A DNA stretch of 34,945 nucleotides from Xinfangfangia pollutisoli (GCF_020179405.1 NZ_JAICBZ010000042.1:1-34945), one strand, 5' to 3'; shown: positions 1-7,494, counted from the stretch's first letter. The notes: generated by a model not told the origin, from the letters alone. Made by a program: numbers and translations.

Positions 1-1206
1 CGAGGGGCGCGAGATCACGATCGGCGCCTTCGGGTTCACCGGCAGCGGCGCCACGCGGCAGTCGGCCCCACGTGCCGCGACACAGGCGCGCAGCACCAGA
101 AGTATGCCATCGGCCAGCCGCGTCTGCGGCAGATAGCCCTGCGCAGTCAGCGCCGGCACCCAGCCCTGCGCCAGGCCCGGATCGCGCCAGGCGGCCAGGG
201 CAAAGCCCTCCAGCGCCTGATCGGTTCGCCCTTTTGCCAGGTCAATCTGCGCCAGCGTGTCGACCATGAAGCCCGGCAGCGCATCGCCCGCCTCGGCCGC
301 CTTGCGCAGCAGATCGGCCGCACGGTCGGCCTCGTCCAGGCGGCCCGCGGTGAACAGGCCCCAGGCCACCATGTTCGCGATGTCCAGCGATGCGGGATCG
401 CTGGCCTGCAGCGCCGCGATATCGGCGTCGATCTCGGCCCCGCGGTTCAGGAAGCCCAGCGCCTCGATCCGGATCGCGCGCAGCGACACGTCCCAGCTGG
501 CCGACAGGCCCGGGGTCTTGGCAGGGTCGAGAAGATCGGCCACCGCGCGCAAGACCTCGTCATAGCGGCCCAGCGCTTGCAGCGCATAGACCCGGTTGCC
601 GCGCGCATCCTCATAACCCGGCGCCACATCCAGGGCCGAGTCATAGGCCGCCAGCGCCTCGGCCGCGCGGCCCAGCGCCGCCAGACAGCGGCCATGCAGG
701 TTGCGAAACCACGCATCGTCGGTCAGCGCGACCAGCTTCGGCAGCGCCTTGTCCAGATCGGCCACGCAGGCATCGGCCTTGCCCAGGGTGAACCAGGCCT
801 CGGCCCGGTCGGCCGGCAGATAGGGATCGGCCGGGTCCAGCGCCGCCGCCTGCGAATACATCGCCACCGCCGTCGCCGGCTCGTTCAGCGCCAGATAGAC
901 CCGCGCCAGCTCGGCCCAATAGGCCGGGTTCTCCGGCGCGTAACCCAGCGCCTCTTGCAACACCGGCAGCGCATCCGCGGCCCGTTCCTGCAGACGCAGC
1001 GCCCGGCCCAGATTGAACACCAGATGCGGATAGCCCGACCGGTCCCAGACCGAGGCCAGATCGGCCTCGCAATCGGCGATCCGCCGGTCCAGGTCCAGCG
1101 CCGGATCGGGATCTGCGCAGGTCGAGGCGGCGGCGGGCAGGGCCAGCGGCAGCATCAGCGCCAGCGCGGCGGCCGAGGAGCGAAGCGGAACGGATGAAAG
1201 GCGCAT
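1..1206 (-). CDS. Exported tetratricopeptide-repeat protein, C-terminus cut off by the window edge
   Basis: The frame is open from an ATG at 1206 to the left edge, so 402 residues are visible and the C-terminus is missing. The first 27 or so residues form a signal peptide (MRLSSVPLRSSAAALALML, then an Ala-rich stretch ending AAAS), which suggests export to the periplasm. The rest is helical with TPR-like spacing: Ala/Leu-rich helix pairs with elements such as NPAYWAELARVYLAL, ALDPADPYLPADRAEAW and ALGRAAEALAAYDSAL, covering roughly residues 65-210. TPR proteins are protein-binding scaffolds; no enzymatic motif is visible and no partner can be named. It lies 111 bp downstream of the hydrolase gene on the same strand, so the two may be co-transcribed. 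The TPR fold is fairly sure; the specific role is unknown. Confidence 0.8.
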   Translation of the reverse strand, partial: MRLSSVPLRSSAAALALMLPLALPAAASTCADPDPALDLDRRIADCEADLASVWDRSGYPHLVFNLGRALRLQERAADALPVLQEALGYAPENPAYWAELARVYLALNEPATAVAMYSQAAALDPADPYLPADRAEAWFTLGKADACVADLDKALPKLVALTDDAWFRNLHGRCLAALGRAAEALAAYDSALDVAPGYEDARGNRVYALQALGRYDEVLRAVADLLDPAKTPGLSASWDVSLRAIRIEALGFLNRGAEIDADIAALQASDPASLDIANMVAWGLFTAGRLDEADRAADLLRKAAEAGDALPGFMVDTLAQIDLAKGRTDQALEGFALAAWRDPGLAQGWVPALTAQGYLPQTRLADGILLVLRACVAARGADCRVAPLPVNPKAPIVISRPS

Positions 1207-1317
1207 GCGGAAATCCCCGGGGCTGCGGCAAGGGCGCGGTCAATGCGGCAAGCTTGGCCAGCGCGCCCGGAAAATCAAGTGCCGGGAACCGGATGCGCCG
1301 CCCTCGCGGCCACGGCC

Positions 1318-2235
1318 CTAGGCCTGCGGCAGCGAGGGCGGCGGCCCCAGATCCCAGGCGCCGCCATGGGTGAAAAGCCGCGACCAGCGCCTTGCCGGGC
1401 GCGGCGGGGGCAGGGCCTGCAGGGGCAGGCTGCCCTCCAACAGCGCGCGGTACAGCGCGAAGATCCCCGGGCGCAGATAGGGCGACCAGTGGCAGATCCG
1501 CCGCGGCGGCGGCGGCAGCGCATGGCCCAGCCCCGCCAGCGCGGCGCGGGTCTCGGGATGGTCGATCCACAGATCGCGCCAGTTCGGCGCCGCCCGCCCC
1601 AGACCCTGGCCGACCGAGGTGCGCAGGCCCAGATGCACGCCCCATTCGAACAGCGCATCGTAAAGATCGTTCTCGCGCGTGGTGACATTGACGATCTCGG
1701 CCGCGCGCCCGGCGGGCGAGGCCAGGGCCGCTTCGGCAAAGCCCCGCGTCTCGGCCGCGGCCAGCAGGATCAACCGACCGAACCGGCCCGGCGGCGCCGC
1801 GGCCAGCGCGTTCAGCGCCACCCGCGCGCCCAGGGAATGGCCGATCACCTGCAGCCGCCGCCCGGGCGCCAGATGCGCCACCCGCTCGGCGATCTCGGCC
1901 AGGGCCGCGCCGGCCAGCCGCGCCCGGCGATGCGCCGTCCACAGCCCGCAGCGCGCCTGCCAGCCCAGCCCGATCGCCAGGCCCTGACACCCGTCCAGCC
2001 CCAGATGCCGCGGCCAGGACACCACCCGTCGATTGCCGCCCGGCGGGTCAAGGCCCAGGATCGTGCCATGCGGGCAATCGCCGCGCAGATCCGGCGCATA
2101 GCGCCAGCCATGCACCATGGCCACGACCGGCGCGCCCTCGGGCAGTTCGGCCAGTTTCCGCGCCAGACGCGCCTCGTCCAGCACCAGCCCCTCGGGGGTG
2201 ACATCGGCACGGATCGGGCGCGGGTCCTGTGTCAT
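1318..2235 (-). CDS. Alpha/beta hydrolase fold protein
   Basis: This is a 305-residue cytoplasmic protein with no signal peptide. The nucleophile elbow GHSLG places the likely catalytic serine at residue 134. Upstream, VVAMVHGWRY (about residue 37-46) matches the oxyanion-hole strand and loop of alpha/beta hydrolases, and LQVIGHSLGARVALNAL is the typical strand-turn-helix. The substrate cannot be read from sequence; esterase or lipase-like activity is the family expectation. I chose the ATG at 2235 (MTQDPRPIRAD); the frame is open for 19 more residues, but that stretch does not look like protein of this family. It ends with TAG at 1318 and is followed on the same strand by the TPR gene. The fold assignment is firm, the function is not. 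Confidence 0.85.
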   Translation of the reverse strand: MTQDPRPIRADVTPEGLVLDEARLARKLAELPEGAPVVAMVHGWRYAPDLRGDCPHGTILGLDPPGGNRRVVSWPRHLGLDGCQGLAIGLGWQARCGLWTAHRRARLAGAALAEIAERVAHLAPGRRLQVIGHSLGARVALNALAAAPPGRFGRLILLAAAETRGFAEAALASPAGRAAEIVNVTTRENDLYDALFEWGVHLGLRTSVGQGLGRAAPNWRDLWIDHPETRAALAGLGHALPPPPRRICHWSPYLRPGIFALYRALLEGSLPLQALPPPRPARRWSRLFTHGGAWDLGPPPSLPQA

Positions 2236-2390
2236 GGCTGGCCTCAGGCGGGAATCGCCGGACGTCACCAGAATGCTGCGCCCGCGCCGCAACGCAGCAG
2301 TGACGCGCCCGTGACAGCCGGATGAACCGACCCCGCCCGCCTTGCCCGCAAAAGCCTATGGCCTTCCTCTCTGCAGAAATATCCCGGGGT

Positions 2391-2407
2391 CCGGGGCAGA
2401 GCCCCGG
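2391..2407. repeat. GC-rich hairpin element upstream of the metZ promoter
   Basis: CCGGGGC (2391-2397) and GCCCCGG (2401-2407) form a perfect 7-bp stem with an AGA loop, inside a longer CCCGGGGTCCGGGGCAGAG context. It lies between the start of the hydrolase gene (2235, minus strand) and the metZ promoter. Short intergenic dyads of this type are common in alphaproteobacteria. The rest of 2236-2390 shows nothing I can assign apart from presumed promoter DNA of the hydrolase. Confidence 0.4.
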
Positions 2408-2419
2408 TTCCCTCCACCC

Positions 2420-2448
2420 TTGACCAGGCCGGGTCCTGGGCGTATGCC
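2420..2448 (+). promoter_or_regulatory. Sigma-70 promoter of metZ
   Basis: TTGACC at 2420-2425 and TATGCC at 2443-2448 are separated by exactly 17 bp. The predicted transcription start near 2455 coincides with the 5' end of the SAM-II riboswitch, which strongly supports the assignment. Confidence 0.75.
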
Positions 2449-2453
2449 GCGCC

Positions 2454-2509
2454 TTGTGGCGCTTTGTTACCGGATTGCGGGCCACGTTAAACAAGCCGCT
2501 AAAGAGGTG
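2454..2509 (+). ncRNA. SAM-II (SAM-alpha) riboswitch controlling metZ
   Basis: The element shows the hallmarks of the SAM-II class. The P1 stem is GTGGC (2456-2460) with GCCAC (2481-2485). The large loop contains the conserved TTTGTTACC-like segment. The joining strand GTTAAACAAG follows P1. The pseudoknot pairs GCGG (2477-2480) in the loop with CCGC (2496-2499), and the conserved GCTAAAGAGG ends the motif. SAM-II binds S-adenosylmethionine and shuts off methionine biosynthesis genes in alphaproteobacteria. Its position, just after a promoter and before metZ, is the expected one. The 3' GAGGTG can alternatively pair downstream (see the terminator entry), which suggests a transcriptional switch. 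Confidence 0.93.
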
Positions 2510-2520
2510 AAGGGCCTCCC

Positions 2521-2553
2521 GCCCCGGCACCTCTGGCATTGCCGGGGCATTTT
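2521..2553 (+). terminator. Riboswitch-coupled intrinsic terminator before metZ
   Basis: GCCCCGGCA (2521-2529) and TGCCGGGGC (2540-2548) form a 9-bp GC-rich stem with a 10-nt loop, followed by ATTTTC. The segment CACCTC (2528-2533) overlaps the left arm and is complementary to GAGGTG (2504-2509), the 3' edge of the SAM-II element. Pairing there would break the terminator. The simplest reading is that SAM binding locks GAGG into the aptamer, the terminator forms, and metZ is off. The mechanism is inferred from base pairing alone. Confidence 0.7.
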
Positions 2554-2574
2554 CTTGGCCGGGGGCCGCGCAAG

Positions 2575-3756
2575 ATGACGAAAGACTGGAAGACCCGCAC
2601 CACGCTTGTCCACGAGGGCAGCCGCCGCAGCCAATATGGCGAAATGGCCGAGGCGATCTTCCTGACCCAGGGCTTCGCCTATCCGGATGCCGAAACCGCC
2701 GAGGCGCGGTTCATCAAGGCGGGCGAGGATGAATTCATCTATGCCCGCTACGGCAACCCCACCACGCGGATGTTCGAAGATCGCATCGCGGCGCTGGAAG
2801 GCACCGAGGACGCCTTCGCCACGGCCAGCGGCATGGCCGCGGTTTCGGGCGCGCTGACCGCACTTCTGCGCGCGGGCGATCACGTCGTCTCGGCGCGGGC
2901 GCTGTTCGGCTCGTGCCTGTACATTCTGGAAGAGGTGCTGACCCGCTTTGGCGTGAAGGTGACCTTCGTCGATGGCGCCGATCTCGATCAATGGCGCGCG
3001 GCGGTCACGCCCGGCACCAAGGCGGTCTTCTTCGAATCCATGTCCAATCCGGGGCTGGAACTGGTCGATATCCGCGGCGTCGCCGAGATCGCCCATGCGG
3101 CAGGCGCGCTGGTCATCGTCGACAATGTCTTCGCCACGCCGATCTTTTCGCGCGCGGTGGAACAGGGCGCCGATGTGATCGTCTATTCCACCACCAAGCA
3201 TATCGACGGCCAGGGGCGCGCCTTGGGCGGGGTGGTCTGCGGCACGCGCGACTATATCCGCAAGGTGCTTGAGCCCTACATGAAGCACACTGGCGGCTCG
3301 ATGAGCCCCTTCACCGCCTGGCTGATGCTGAACGGCATGGTGACGCTGGACCTGCGCTGTCGCGCCATGGCAGAATCGGCGCTGAAGATCGCGACGGCGC
3401 TTGAGGGCCATCCGAAACTGTCACGGGTGATCTATCCGGGCCTTACCAGCCATCCGCAGCACGATCTGGCCAAGGCGCAGCTGGGCGCGGGGGGCACGCT
3501 GGTCACCTTCGACATCGCCGCCGGCAAAGAGGCGGCCTTCCGCTTCATGAACGCGCTGACCATCGCCAAGATTTCCAACAATCTGGGCGACGCGAAAACC
3601 ATCGCCACCCATCCCGACACCACGACCCATCAGCGCCTGCCGCAAGAGCAGAAGGATGCGCTGGGCATCAGCAAGGGGCTGATCCGCCTGTCGGTCGGGC
3701 TTGAGGATGCGGGCGATCTGGTCGCCGATCTCATGCAGGCGCTGGACGCGGCCTGA
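2575..3756 (+). CDS. metZ: O-succinylhomoserine sulfhydrylase (MetZ)
   Basis: This is a 393-residue PLP enzyme of the Cys/Met metabolism family, the usual length. It makes homocysteine directly from an activated homoserine and sulfide, bypassing cystathionine. The motif ARYGNPTTRMFEDRIAALEG, the substrate-site pair SMSNPGLE and the PLP-binding STTKHIDGQGR (Lys208) are all present. The HIDGQGR version after the lysine and the ending GLIRLSVGLEDAGDLVADL are typical of MetZ. I chose the ATG at 2575 rather than an in-frame start at 2539, because 2539 falls inside the terminator hairpin. Expression is very probably switched by SAM through the riboswitch at 2454-2509. O-acetylhomoserine as substrate cannot be excluded from sequence. 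Confidence 0.93.
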   Translation: MTKDWKTRTTLVHEGSRRSQYGEMAEAIFLTQGFAYPDAETAEARFIKAGEDEFIYARYGNPTTRMFEDRIAALEGTEDAFATASGMAAVSGALTALLRAGDHVVSARALFGSCLYILEEVLTRFGVKVTFVDGADLDQWRAAVTPGTKAVFFESMSNPGLELVDIRGVAEIAHAAGALVIVDNVFATPIFSRAVEQGADVIVYSTTKHIDGQGRALGGVVCGTRDYIRKVLEPYMKHTGGSMSPFTAWLMLNGMVTLDLRCRAMAESALKIATALEGHPKLSRVIYPGLTSHPQHDLAKAQLGAGGTLVTFDIAAGKEAAFRFMNALTIAKISNNLGDAKTIATHPDTTTHQRLPQEQKDALGISKGLIRLSVGLEDAGDLVADLMQALDAA

Positions 3757-3785
3757 CCTGCCAGGGCTTGCGATACCGCCAAGCC

Positions 3786-3814
3786 TTGCTTTTCGGCCCG
3801 GCATGCCCAAATGA
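3786..3814 (+). promoter_or_regulatory. Possible promoter of folE2
   Basis: TTGCTT (3786-3791) and AAATGA (3809-3814) are 17 bp apart. The -10 element is weak, so this is tentative; readthrough from metZ is also possible. Confidence 0.3.
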
Positions 3815-3837
3815 TGGGCGTCTTTCCGAAAGACACG

Positions 3838-3916
3838 TCCCTTCCGGCCGGACCGGAAGGGGATCAGAACGTAGACATCCGGAAATTGAAGGTCGGCATG
3901 GCTGCCGGCTGGAACC
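3838..3916 (+). ncRNA. Structured folE2 leader, candidate THF-II (folE-type) riboswitch
   Basis: The leader between metZ and folE2 is rich in nested complementarity. CCGGC (3844-3848) can pair with GCCGG (3904-3908). Inside it, ACC (3852-3854) and neighbours can pair with GGTCG (3891-3895). An inner GGAT...ATCC hairpin carries the loop CAGAACGTAGAC. An alternative, mutually exclusive fold is a 9-bp hairpin CCCTTCCGG (3839-3847) with CCGGAAGGG (3853-3861). The nested fold ends just before the ribosome-binding site AAAAGGA (3917-3923). A tetrahydrofolate riboswitch class (THF-II, the folE motif) is known upstream of GTP cyclohydrolase genes in alphaproteobacteria. I cannot check the exact consensus here, so class membership is a proposal; the structured nature is seen directly. 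Confidence 0.45.
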
Positions 3917-3930
3917 AAAAGGATCGCCCG

Positions 3931-5019
3931 ATGAACGTCCATCTTCCCGAACCCGACCGCAGCCCCTCGCCCGATGAGGCGAAGGCGGCGCTGGCCACGC
4001 TGCGCCGCTGGGCCGATCGGGCGACCGAGGCCGAGATCTCGGCGCTGGACCCGTCGGTCGGCGCGCTTCTGGCGGGCTATCCGGCGCTGTCTCGCGCCTA
4101 TCCGGAAGATTTCGTCGCCGATGCCGCCTATCGCGACACGCTGCCCGATCTGCAGAACGGCCCGGCCAGCCTGATCGTCGGCGACCGGCGGGTGATCCAG
4201 CATGTCGGCATCTCGAATTTTCGCCTGCCGATCCGTTACCGCACCCGCGACGCGGGCGAGATCACGCTTGAGACCAGCGTGACCGGCACCGTCAGCCTTG
4301 AGGCGGAAAAGAAGGGCATCAACATGAGCCGCATCCTGCGGTCCTTCTATGCCCATGCCGAAAAGGACTTTTCCTTCCAGGTGATCGAACACGCGCTGGA
4401 CGATTACAAGCGCGACCTGGACAGTTTCGATGCACGCATCCAGATGCGCTTCTCGTTCCCGGTCAAGGTCGCCTCGCTGCGCTCGGGCCTGTCGGGCTGG
4501 CAATATTACGACATCGCGCTGGAACTGGTGGACCGCGCGGGCATCCGCAAGCGGATCATGCATCTGGACTATGTCTATTCCTCGACCTGCCCCTGTTCGC
4601 TGGAGCTGTCGGAACATGCCCGCCAGACCCGCGGCCAACTGGCCACGCCGCATTCGCAACGGTCTGTCGCGCGGATCTCGGTCGAGCTGAGGCCGGGCGC
4701 GAAATGCCTGTGGTTCGAGGATCTGATCGAACTCGCCCGCGCGGGCGTGCCGACCGAGACGCAGGTCATGGTCAAGCGCGAGGATGAACAGGCCTTCGCC
4801 GAATTGAACGCGGCGAACCCGATCTTCGTCGAGGATGCGGCGCGCAGTTTCGCGCAATCGCTGCTGGCCGACGCCCGGGTGGGCGATTTCCGGGTGCTGG
4901 CCAGCCATCAGGAAAGCCTGCATTCTCACGATGCGGTGAGCCTTCTGACCGAAGGCCCCACCTTCGCCGCCGAAAGCCTTGACCCTACGCTGTTCCGGTC
5001 GCTCTATCACGTCGGATGA
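3931..5019 (+). CDS. folE2: GTP cyclohydrolase FolE2
   Basis: This 362-residue protein belongs to the FolE2/COG1469 family, a GTP cyclohydrolase I unrelated in sequence to FolE. It opens the guanine ring of GTP to give 7,8-dihydroneopterin triphosphate, the first step of folate synthesis. Family signatures are visible: VGISNFRLPIRY, SLEAEKKGINMSRILRSFY, and the metal-site region YSSTCPCSLELSEHARQTRG with conserved cysteines, followed by TPHSQRS. The ATG at 3931 is preceded by AAAAGGA at 8 bp spacing. The frame extends upstream to 3811, but that part is the structured leader. FolE2 works with various divalent metals and often replaces zinc-dependent FolE; whether the genome also has FolE cannot be seen here. 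A leader RNA may control it (3838-3916). Confidence 0.95.
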   Translation: MNVHLPEPDRSPSPDEAKAALATLRRWADRATEAEISALDPSVGALLAGYPALSRAYPEDFVADAAYRDTLPDLQNGPASLIVGDRRVIQHVGISNFRLPIRYRTRDAGEITLETSVTGTVSLEAEKKGINMSRILRSFYAHAEKDFSFQVIEHALDDYKRDLDSFDARIQMRFSFPVKVASLRSGLSGWQYYDIALELVDRAGIRKRIMHLDYVYSSTCPCSLELSEHARQTRGQLATPHSQRSVARISVELRPGAKCLWFEDLIELARAGVPTETQVMVKREDEQAFAELNAANPIFVEDAARSFAQSLLADARVGDFRVLASHQESLHSHDAVSLLTEGPTFAAESLDPTLFRSLYHVG

Positions 5020-5050
5020 TGCGGGGTGGTTTGCCGGCAGGAAGGGTGAC

Positions 5051-5218
5051 ATGCGCGGATTGCGTCTTGGGCCGAAAAGTCAGGCCATGCTGATGGCGGT
5101 CATGCTGGCCGTGGCGGTGGCGCGGGTGCTTGGCGGATCCTCGGCCGGGCCCTTGCCGCAGGTCCATCATGCCGCGGCGCCGGTCAGCTGGCCGCAGCCG
5201 GGCACGGCGGGCGGGTAA
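5051..5218 (+). CDS. Small hydrophobic peptide, unknown function
   Basis: This 55-residue reading frame starts with an ATG at 5051 behind AGGAAGG (spacing about 6 bp). After a basic start (MRGLRLGPKSQ), residues 12-28 are hydrophobic (AMLMAVMLAVAVARVLG), like a short membrane anchor or signal segment; the tail is Pro/Gly/Ala-rich. It lies 31 bp after folE2 and 23 bp before the DUF1287 gene, so the three are likely one transcript. I do not recognise the family. The good ribosome-binding site and placement support it as real, but it is short and could be spurious. Confidence 0.5.
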   Translation: MRGLRLGPKSQAMLMAVMLAVAVARVLGGSSAGPLPQVHHAAAPVSWPQPGTAGG

Positions 5219-5231
5219 GGCGGGCGGGTAA
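5206..5231 (+). repeat. 13-bp perfect tandem duplication
   Basis: The unit GGCGGGCGGGTAA occurs twice in direct succession (5206-5218 and 5219-5231). The first copy ends in the stop codon of the small peptide gene, so the stop region is duplicated. The repeat sits just before the start of the DUF1287 gene and includes its G-rich translation initiation region. Confidence 0.9.
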
Positions 5232-5241
5232 GGCGGCGGCG

Positions 5242-5901
5242 ATGATCGGCAGACGCGGGATCCTGCGCGCGGGCCTGGCGGGCCTTGCTGCGGCGGCGCT
5301 GTGGCGCGTGGGCGCGGGCGGGGCAGGGGTCTGGCCCGGCGGATCGGACGAGGGGCTGGCCCTGGTCGCGGCGGCGCGCGCGCAAGCGGGGGTGACGCTG
5401 ATCTATGATCCCGCCTATGTCGCGCTGGATTTTCCGGGCGGCGATGTGGCGCCTGAGCGCGGGGTCTGCACCGATGTGCTGATCCGCGCGCTGCGCCGGG
5501 CGCAGGGGCTGGACCTGCAGGCGGTGGTGAATGCCGATATGAAAGCCGATTTCGCGGCCTATCCGGCACTTTGGGGGCTGAAGCGGCCCGACCGCAACAT
5601 CGACCACCGCCGCGTGCCGAACCTGCAATGCCTTTTCCGCCGGATCGGAGCCGACCGCGCGCCTTTCGCGGAGGCCCAGGCGTTCCGGCCGGGCGATGTG
5701 GTGACCTCGGTCCTGCCGGGCAATCTGCCGCATCTGATGATCGTCTCGGACCGCGCGGCGCCGGGCGCGGAACGACCGCTGGTCCTGCACAATATCGGCC
5801 GCGGCACCCGCGAAGAGGATGGGCTTTTCGCCTATCCGCTGACCGGCCTCTACCGGCTGGAGCCCGCCGCCCTGGACCGGATGCGCGCCCTGCAGGGCTA
5901 G
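5242..5901 (+). CDS. DUF1287 family exported protein
   Basis: The 219-residue protein matches the DUF1287 family (YijF-like). The signatures are AAARAQAGVTLIYDPAY near the start of the mature part, GVCTDVLIRALRRAQG with a conserved cysteine, the DMKADFAAYPALWGLKRPD block, NIDHRRVPNLQCLFRR, and FRPGDVV followed by HLMIVSD. The Cys and two His elements recall NlpC/P60-like cysteine hydrolase folds, but no activity is established to my knowledge. The N-terminus (MIGRRGILRAGLAG, then an Ala-rich segment) looks like a Tat-type signal with paired arginines. The ATG at 5242 follows a G-rich stretch. It sits between the small peptide and trkH and has no obvious functional link to either. Confidence 0.85.
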   Translation: MIGRRGILRAGLAGLAAAALWRVGAGGAGVWPGGSDEGLALVAAARAQAGVTLIYDPAYVALDFPGGDVAPERGVCTDVLIRALRRAQGLDLQAVVNADMKADFAAYPALWGLKRPDRNIDHRRVPNLQCLFRRIGADRAPFAEAQAFRPGDVVTSVLPGNLPHLMIVSDRAAPGAERPLVLHNIGRGTREEDGLFAYPLTGLYRLEPAALDRMRALQG

Positions 5902-5937
5902 GCGCCGGTTCCGGGCGGCCCCGGTGACGGCGGCGGT

Positions 5938-5966
5938 TTGACGGGCCCGGCGATTGGCCCTATCCC
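5938..5966 (+). promoter_or_regulatory. Promoter of trkH, very close to the start codon
   Basis: TTGACG (5938-5943) and TATCCC (5961-5966) are 17 bp apart. The expected transcription start (about 5973) falls at the trkH ATG (5974), which would give a leaderless or near-leaderless mRNA. Confidence 0.45.
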
Positions 5967-5973
5967 TTCGGCC

Positions 5974-7422
5974 ATGATCGACCCGCGCCCCGTGGCCTAT
6001 GTGATCGGACGGATTCTGATCGTCCTTGCCATCCTGATGGTCGCGCCGGCGATCGTCGACTGGCGGGCCGGCGATTCGAACGGATTCGCCTTCCTGCAAT
6101 CGGCGCTGTTCACCGGCGTCGTCGGCGCCACGCTGTCGCTGGCCACCGCAAACGGGCTGGGGGCGGCGCTGGATGTGCGCCAGGCCTATGTGCTGACCGC
6201 GGCGATCTGGTTTCTGGTGCCCGCCTTCGGCGCCTTGCCCTTCTGGCTGGGCGCACCGGGCCTGCCGCCGATCTATGCCTATTTCGAAAGCGTCTCGGGC
6301 ATCACCACCACCGGATCCTCGGTGATCTCGGGCCTGGCCGACCTGCCTTTGGGGATGAACCTGTGGCGCGGCATGCTGAACTGGCTGGGGGGGCTGGGCA
6401 TCGCCTTCATCGCGATGATCTTCCTGCCCCTGATGCGGGTGGGGGGCATGCAATTCTTCCGCACCGAGGGCTTTGACACTTTCGGCAAGGCCCTGCCGCG
6501 GGCGACCGACATCGCCAAGCAGCTGCTGATCGTCTACGCCGCGCTGACGGTGATCGCCGTCGCCACCTATGGGCTTCTGGGCATGCCCGCGGCCGAGGCG
6601 GTGATCCATGGCATGTCGACGGTCGCCACGGGCGGGTTTTCCACCAACGACTCCTCGTTCACGCCCTATGCGCCGCCGATCCATTATGCCGGGGCGCTGT
6701 TCATGTTCCTGGCGAGCCTGCCCTATATCCGCTATGTCCAGCTGATCAACGGCACGCCCGCGCCGCTGTGGCGCGATGCCCAGGCCCGCGCCTATTTCGT
6801 CTGGCTGATGAGCGCGGTTCTGATCGTGGCGGTCTGGCGGGTGATCACCGCCGGCACCGGCTGGGAGATCGCCTTCCGCGAGTCGCTGTTCAACCTGACC
6901 TCGATCATGTCCTCGACCGGCTTCGGCGCGGGGTCGTTTTCCAGCTGGGGCGGGCTGATGCTGATCGTGGCCTTCGCGCTGGGGGTGATCGGCGCCTGTT
7001 CGGGGTCAAGTGCCGCCGGCCTGTCGGTGTTCCGGGTGCAGATCGCCATGGCTGTGCTGCGCCGCCAGATCCGCCAGATCGCCAATCCCTCGGCGGTGGA
7101 TCCGGTGAAATACGAAGGCCGCACGGTCGAGGATGACGTGATCCATGCGCTGATCATGTTCATCACCTCGTTCATCCTGATCCTGGGCGTCTTGTCGGTG
7201 GCGATGACGCTTCTGGGCGTCGATCGGGAATCGGCGCTGTTCGGGGTCTGGACCTCGCTTGGCAATGTGGGCTACGGCTTCGGGCCGCTGGTTGTGCGCA
7301 CCGGCACGTTCATCGACTTTCCCGAAGGCGCGATCCTGATCATGACGCTGGCGATGATCCTGGGCCGGCTGGGTCTTTTGGCGATCCTGGTGCTGATCCT
7401 GCCCTCGTTCTGGCGCCGCTGA
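5974..7422 (+). CDS. trkH: TrkH-family potassium uptake protein
   Basis: This 482-residue inner-membrane protein forms the ion-conducting subunit of the Trk potassium uptake system. Four pore loops, each with the TrkH/KtrB-type filter glycine, are visible in order: SGITTTGSSVISGL, STVATGGFSTND, SSTGFGAGSFSS and LGNVGYGFGPLV. Hydrophobic segments surround each loop, and the C-terminal part has the usual GACSGSSAAGLSVFR element. The length is normal. The partner TrkA (NAD-binding regulator) is not in this window. I chose the ATG at 5974 (MIDPRPVAYVIG); an in-frame TTG at 5938 overlaps the likely -35 box and is rejected. No Shine-Dalgarno sequence is seen at the ATG, in line with leaderless initiation. 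Confidence 0.93.
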   Translation: MIDPRPVAYVIGRILIVLAILMVAPAIVDWRAGDSNGFAFLQSALFTGVVGATLSLATANGLGAALDVRQAYVLTAAIWFLVPAFGALPFWLGAPGLPPIYAYFESVSGITTTGSSVISGLADLPLGMNLWRGMLNWLGGLGIAFIAMIFLPLMRVGGMQFFRTEGFDTFGKALPRATDIAKQLLIVYAALTVIAVATYGLLGMPAAEAVIHGMSTVATGGFSTNDSSFTPYAPPIHYAGALFMFLASLPYIRYVQLINGTPAPLWRDAQARAYFVWLMSAVLIVAVWRVITAGTGWEIAFRESLFNLTSIMSSTGFGAGSFSSWGGLMLIVAFALGVIGACSGSSAAGLSVFRVQIAMAVLRRQIRQIANPSAVDPVKYEGRTVEDDVIHALIMFITSFILILGVLSVAMTLLGVDRESALFGVWTSLGNVGYGFGPLVVRTGTFIDFPEGAILIMTLAMILGRLGLLAILVLILPSFWRR

Positions 7423-7464
7423 GGCGGGGCGCCAGAAGCACGGGCCAGAAGCTCGGGTCAGCAG

Positions 7465-7494
7465 GGCGCGTCAGTCCCGAAAGCCCGACGCGCC
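7465..7494. terminator. Hairpin between convergent genes
   Basis: GGCGCGTC (7465-7472) and GACGCGCC (7487-7494) form an 8-bp stem with a 14-nt loop between trkH (plus) and the pseudo-protease gene (minus). There is no T-tract, so its role as a terminator for either gene is only plausible. Confidence 0.35.

Noticed and set aside
641-1990. Minus-strand 449-residue open frame spanning the TPR and hydrolase genes
   Set aside because: It is a frame-shifted shadow (Gly/Arg/Ala-rich, no domain); the true frames give a signal peptide with TPRs and an alpha/beta hydrolase.
3811-3930. Upstream in-frame extension of folE2 from an ATG at 3811
   Set aside because: It would translate the folded leader, has no ribosome-binding site, and the ATG at 3931 has a good one.
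5938-5973. TTG at 5938 as the trkH start
   Set aside because: It overlaps the likely -35 box, adds residues without family similarity and has no ribosome-binding site.
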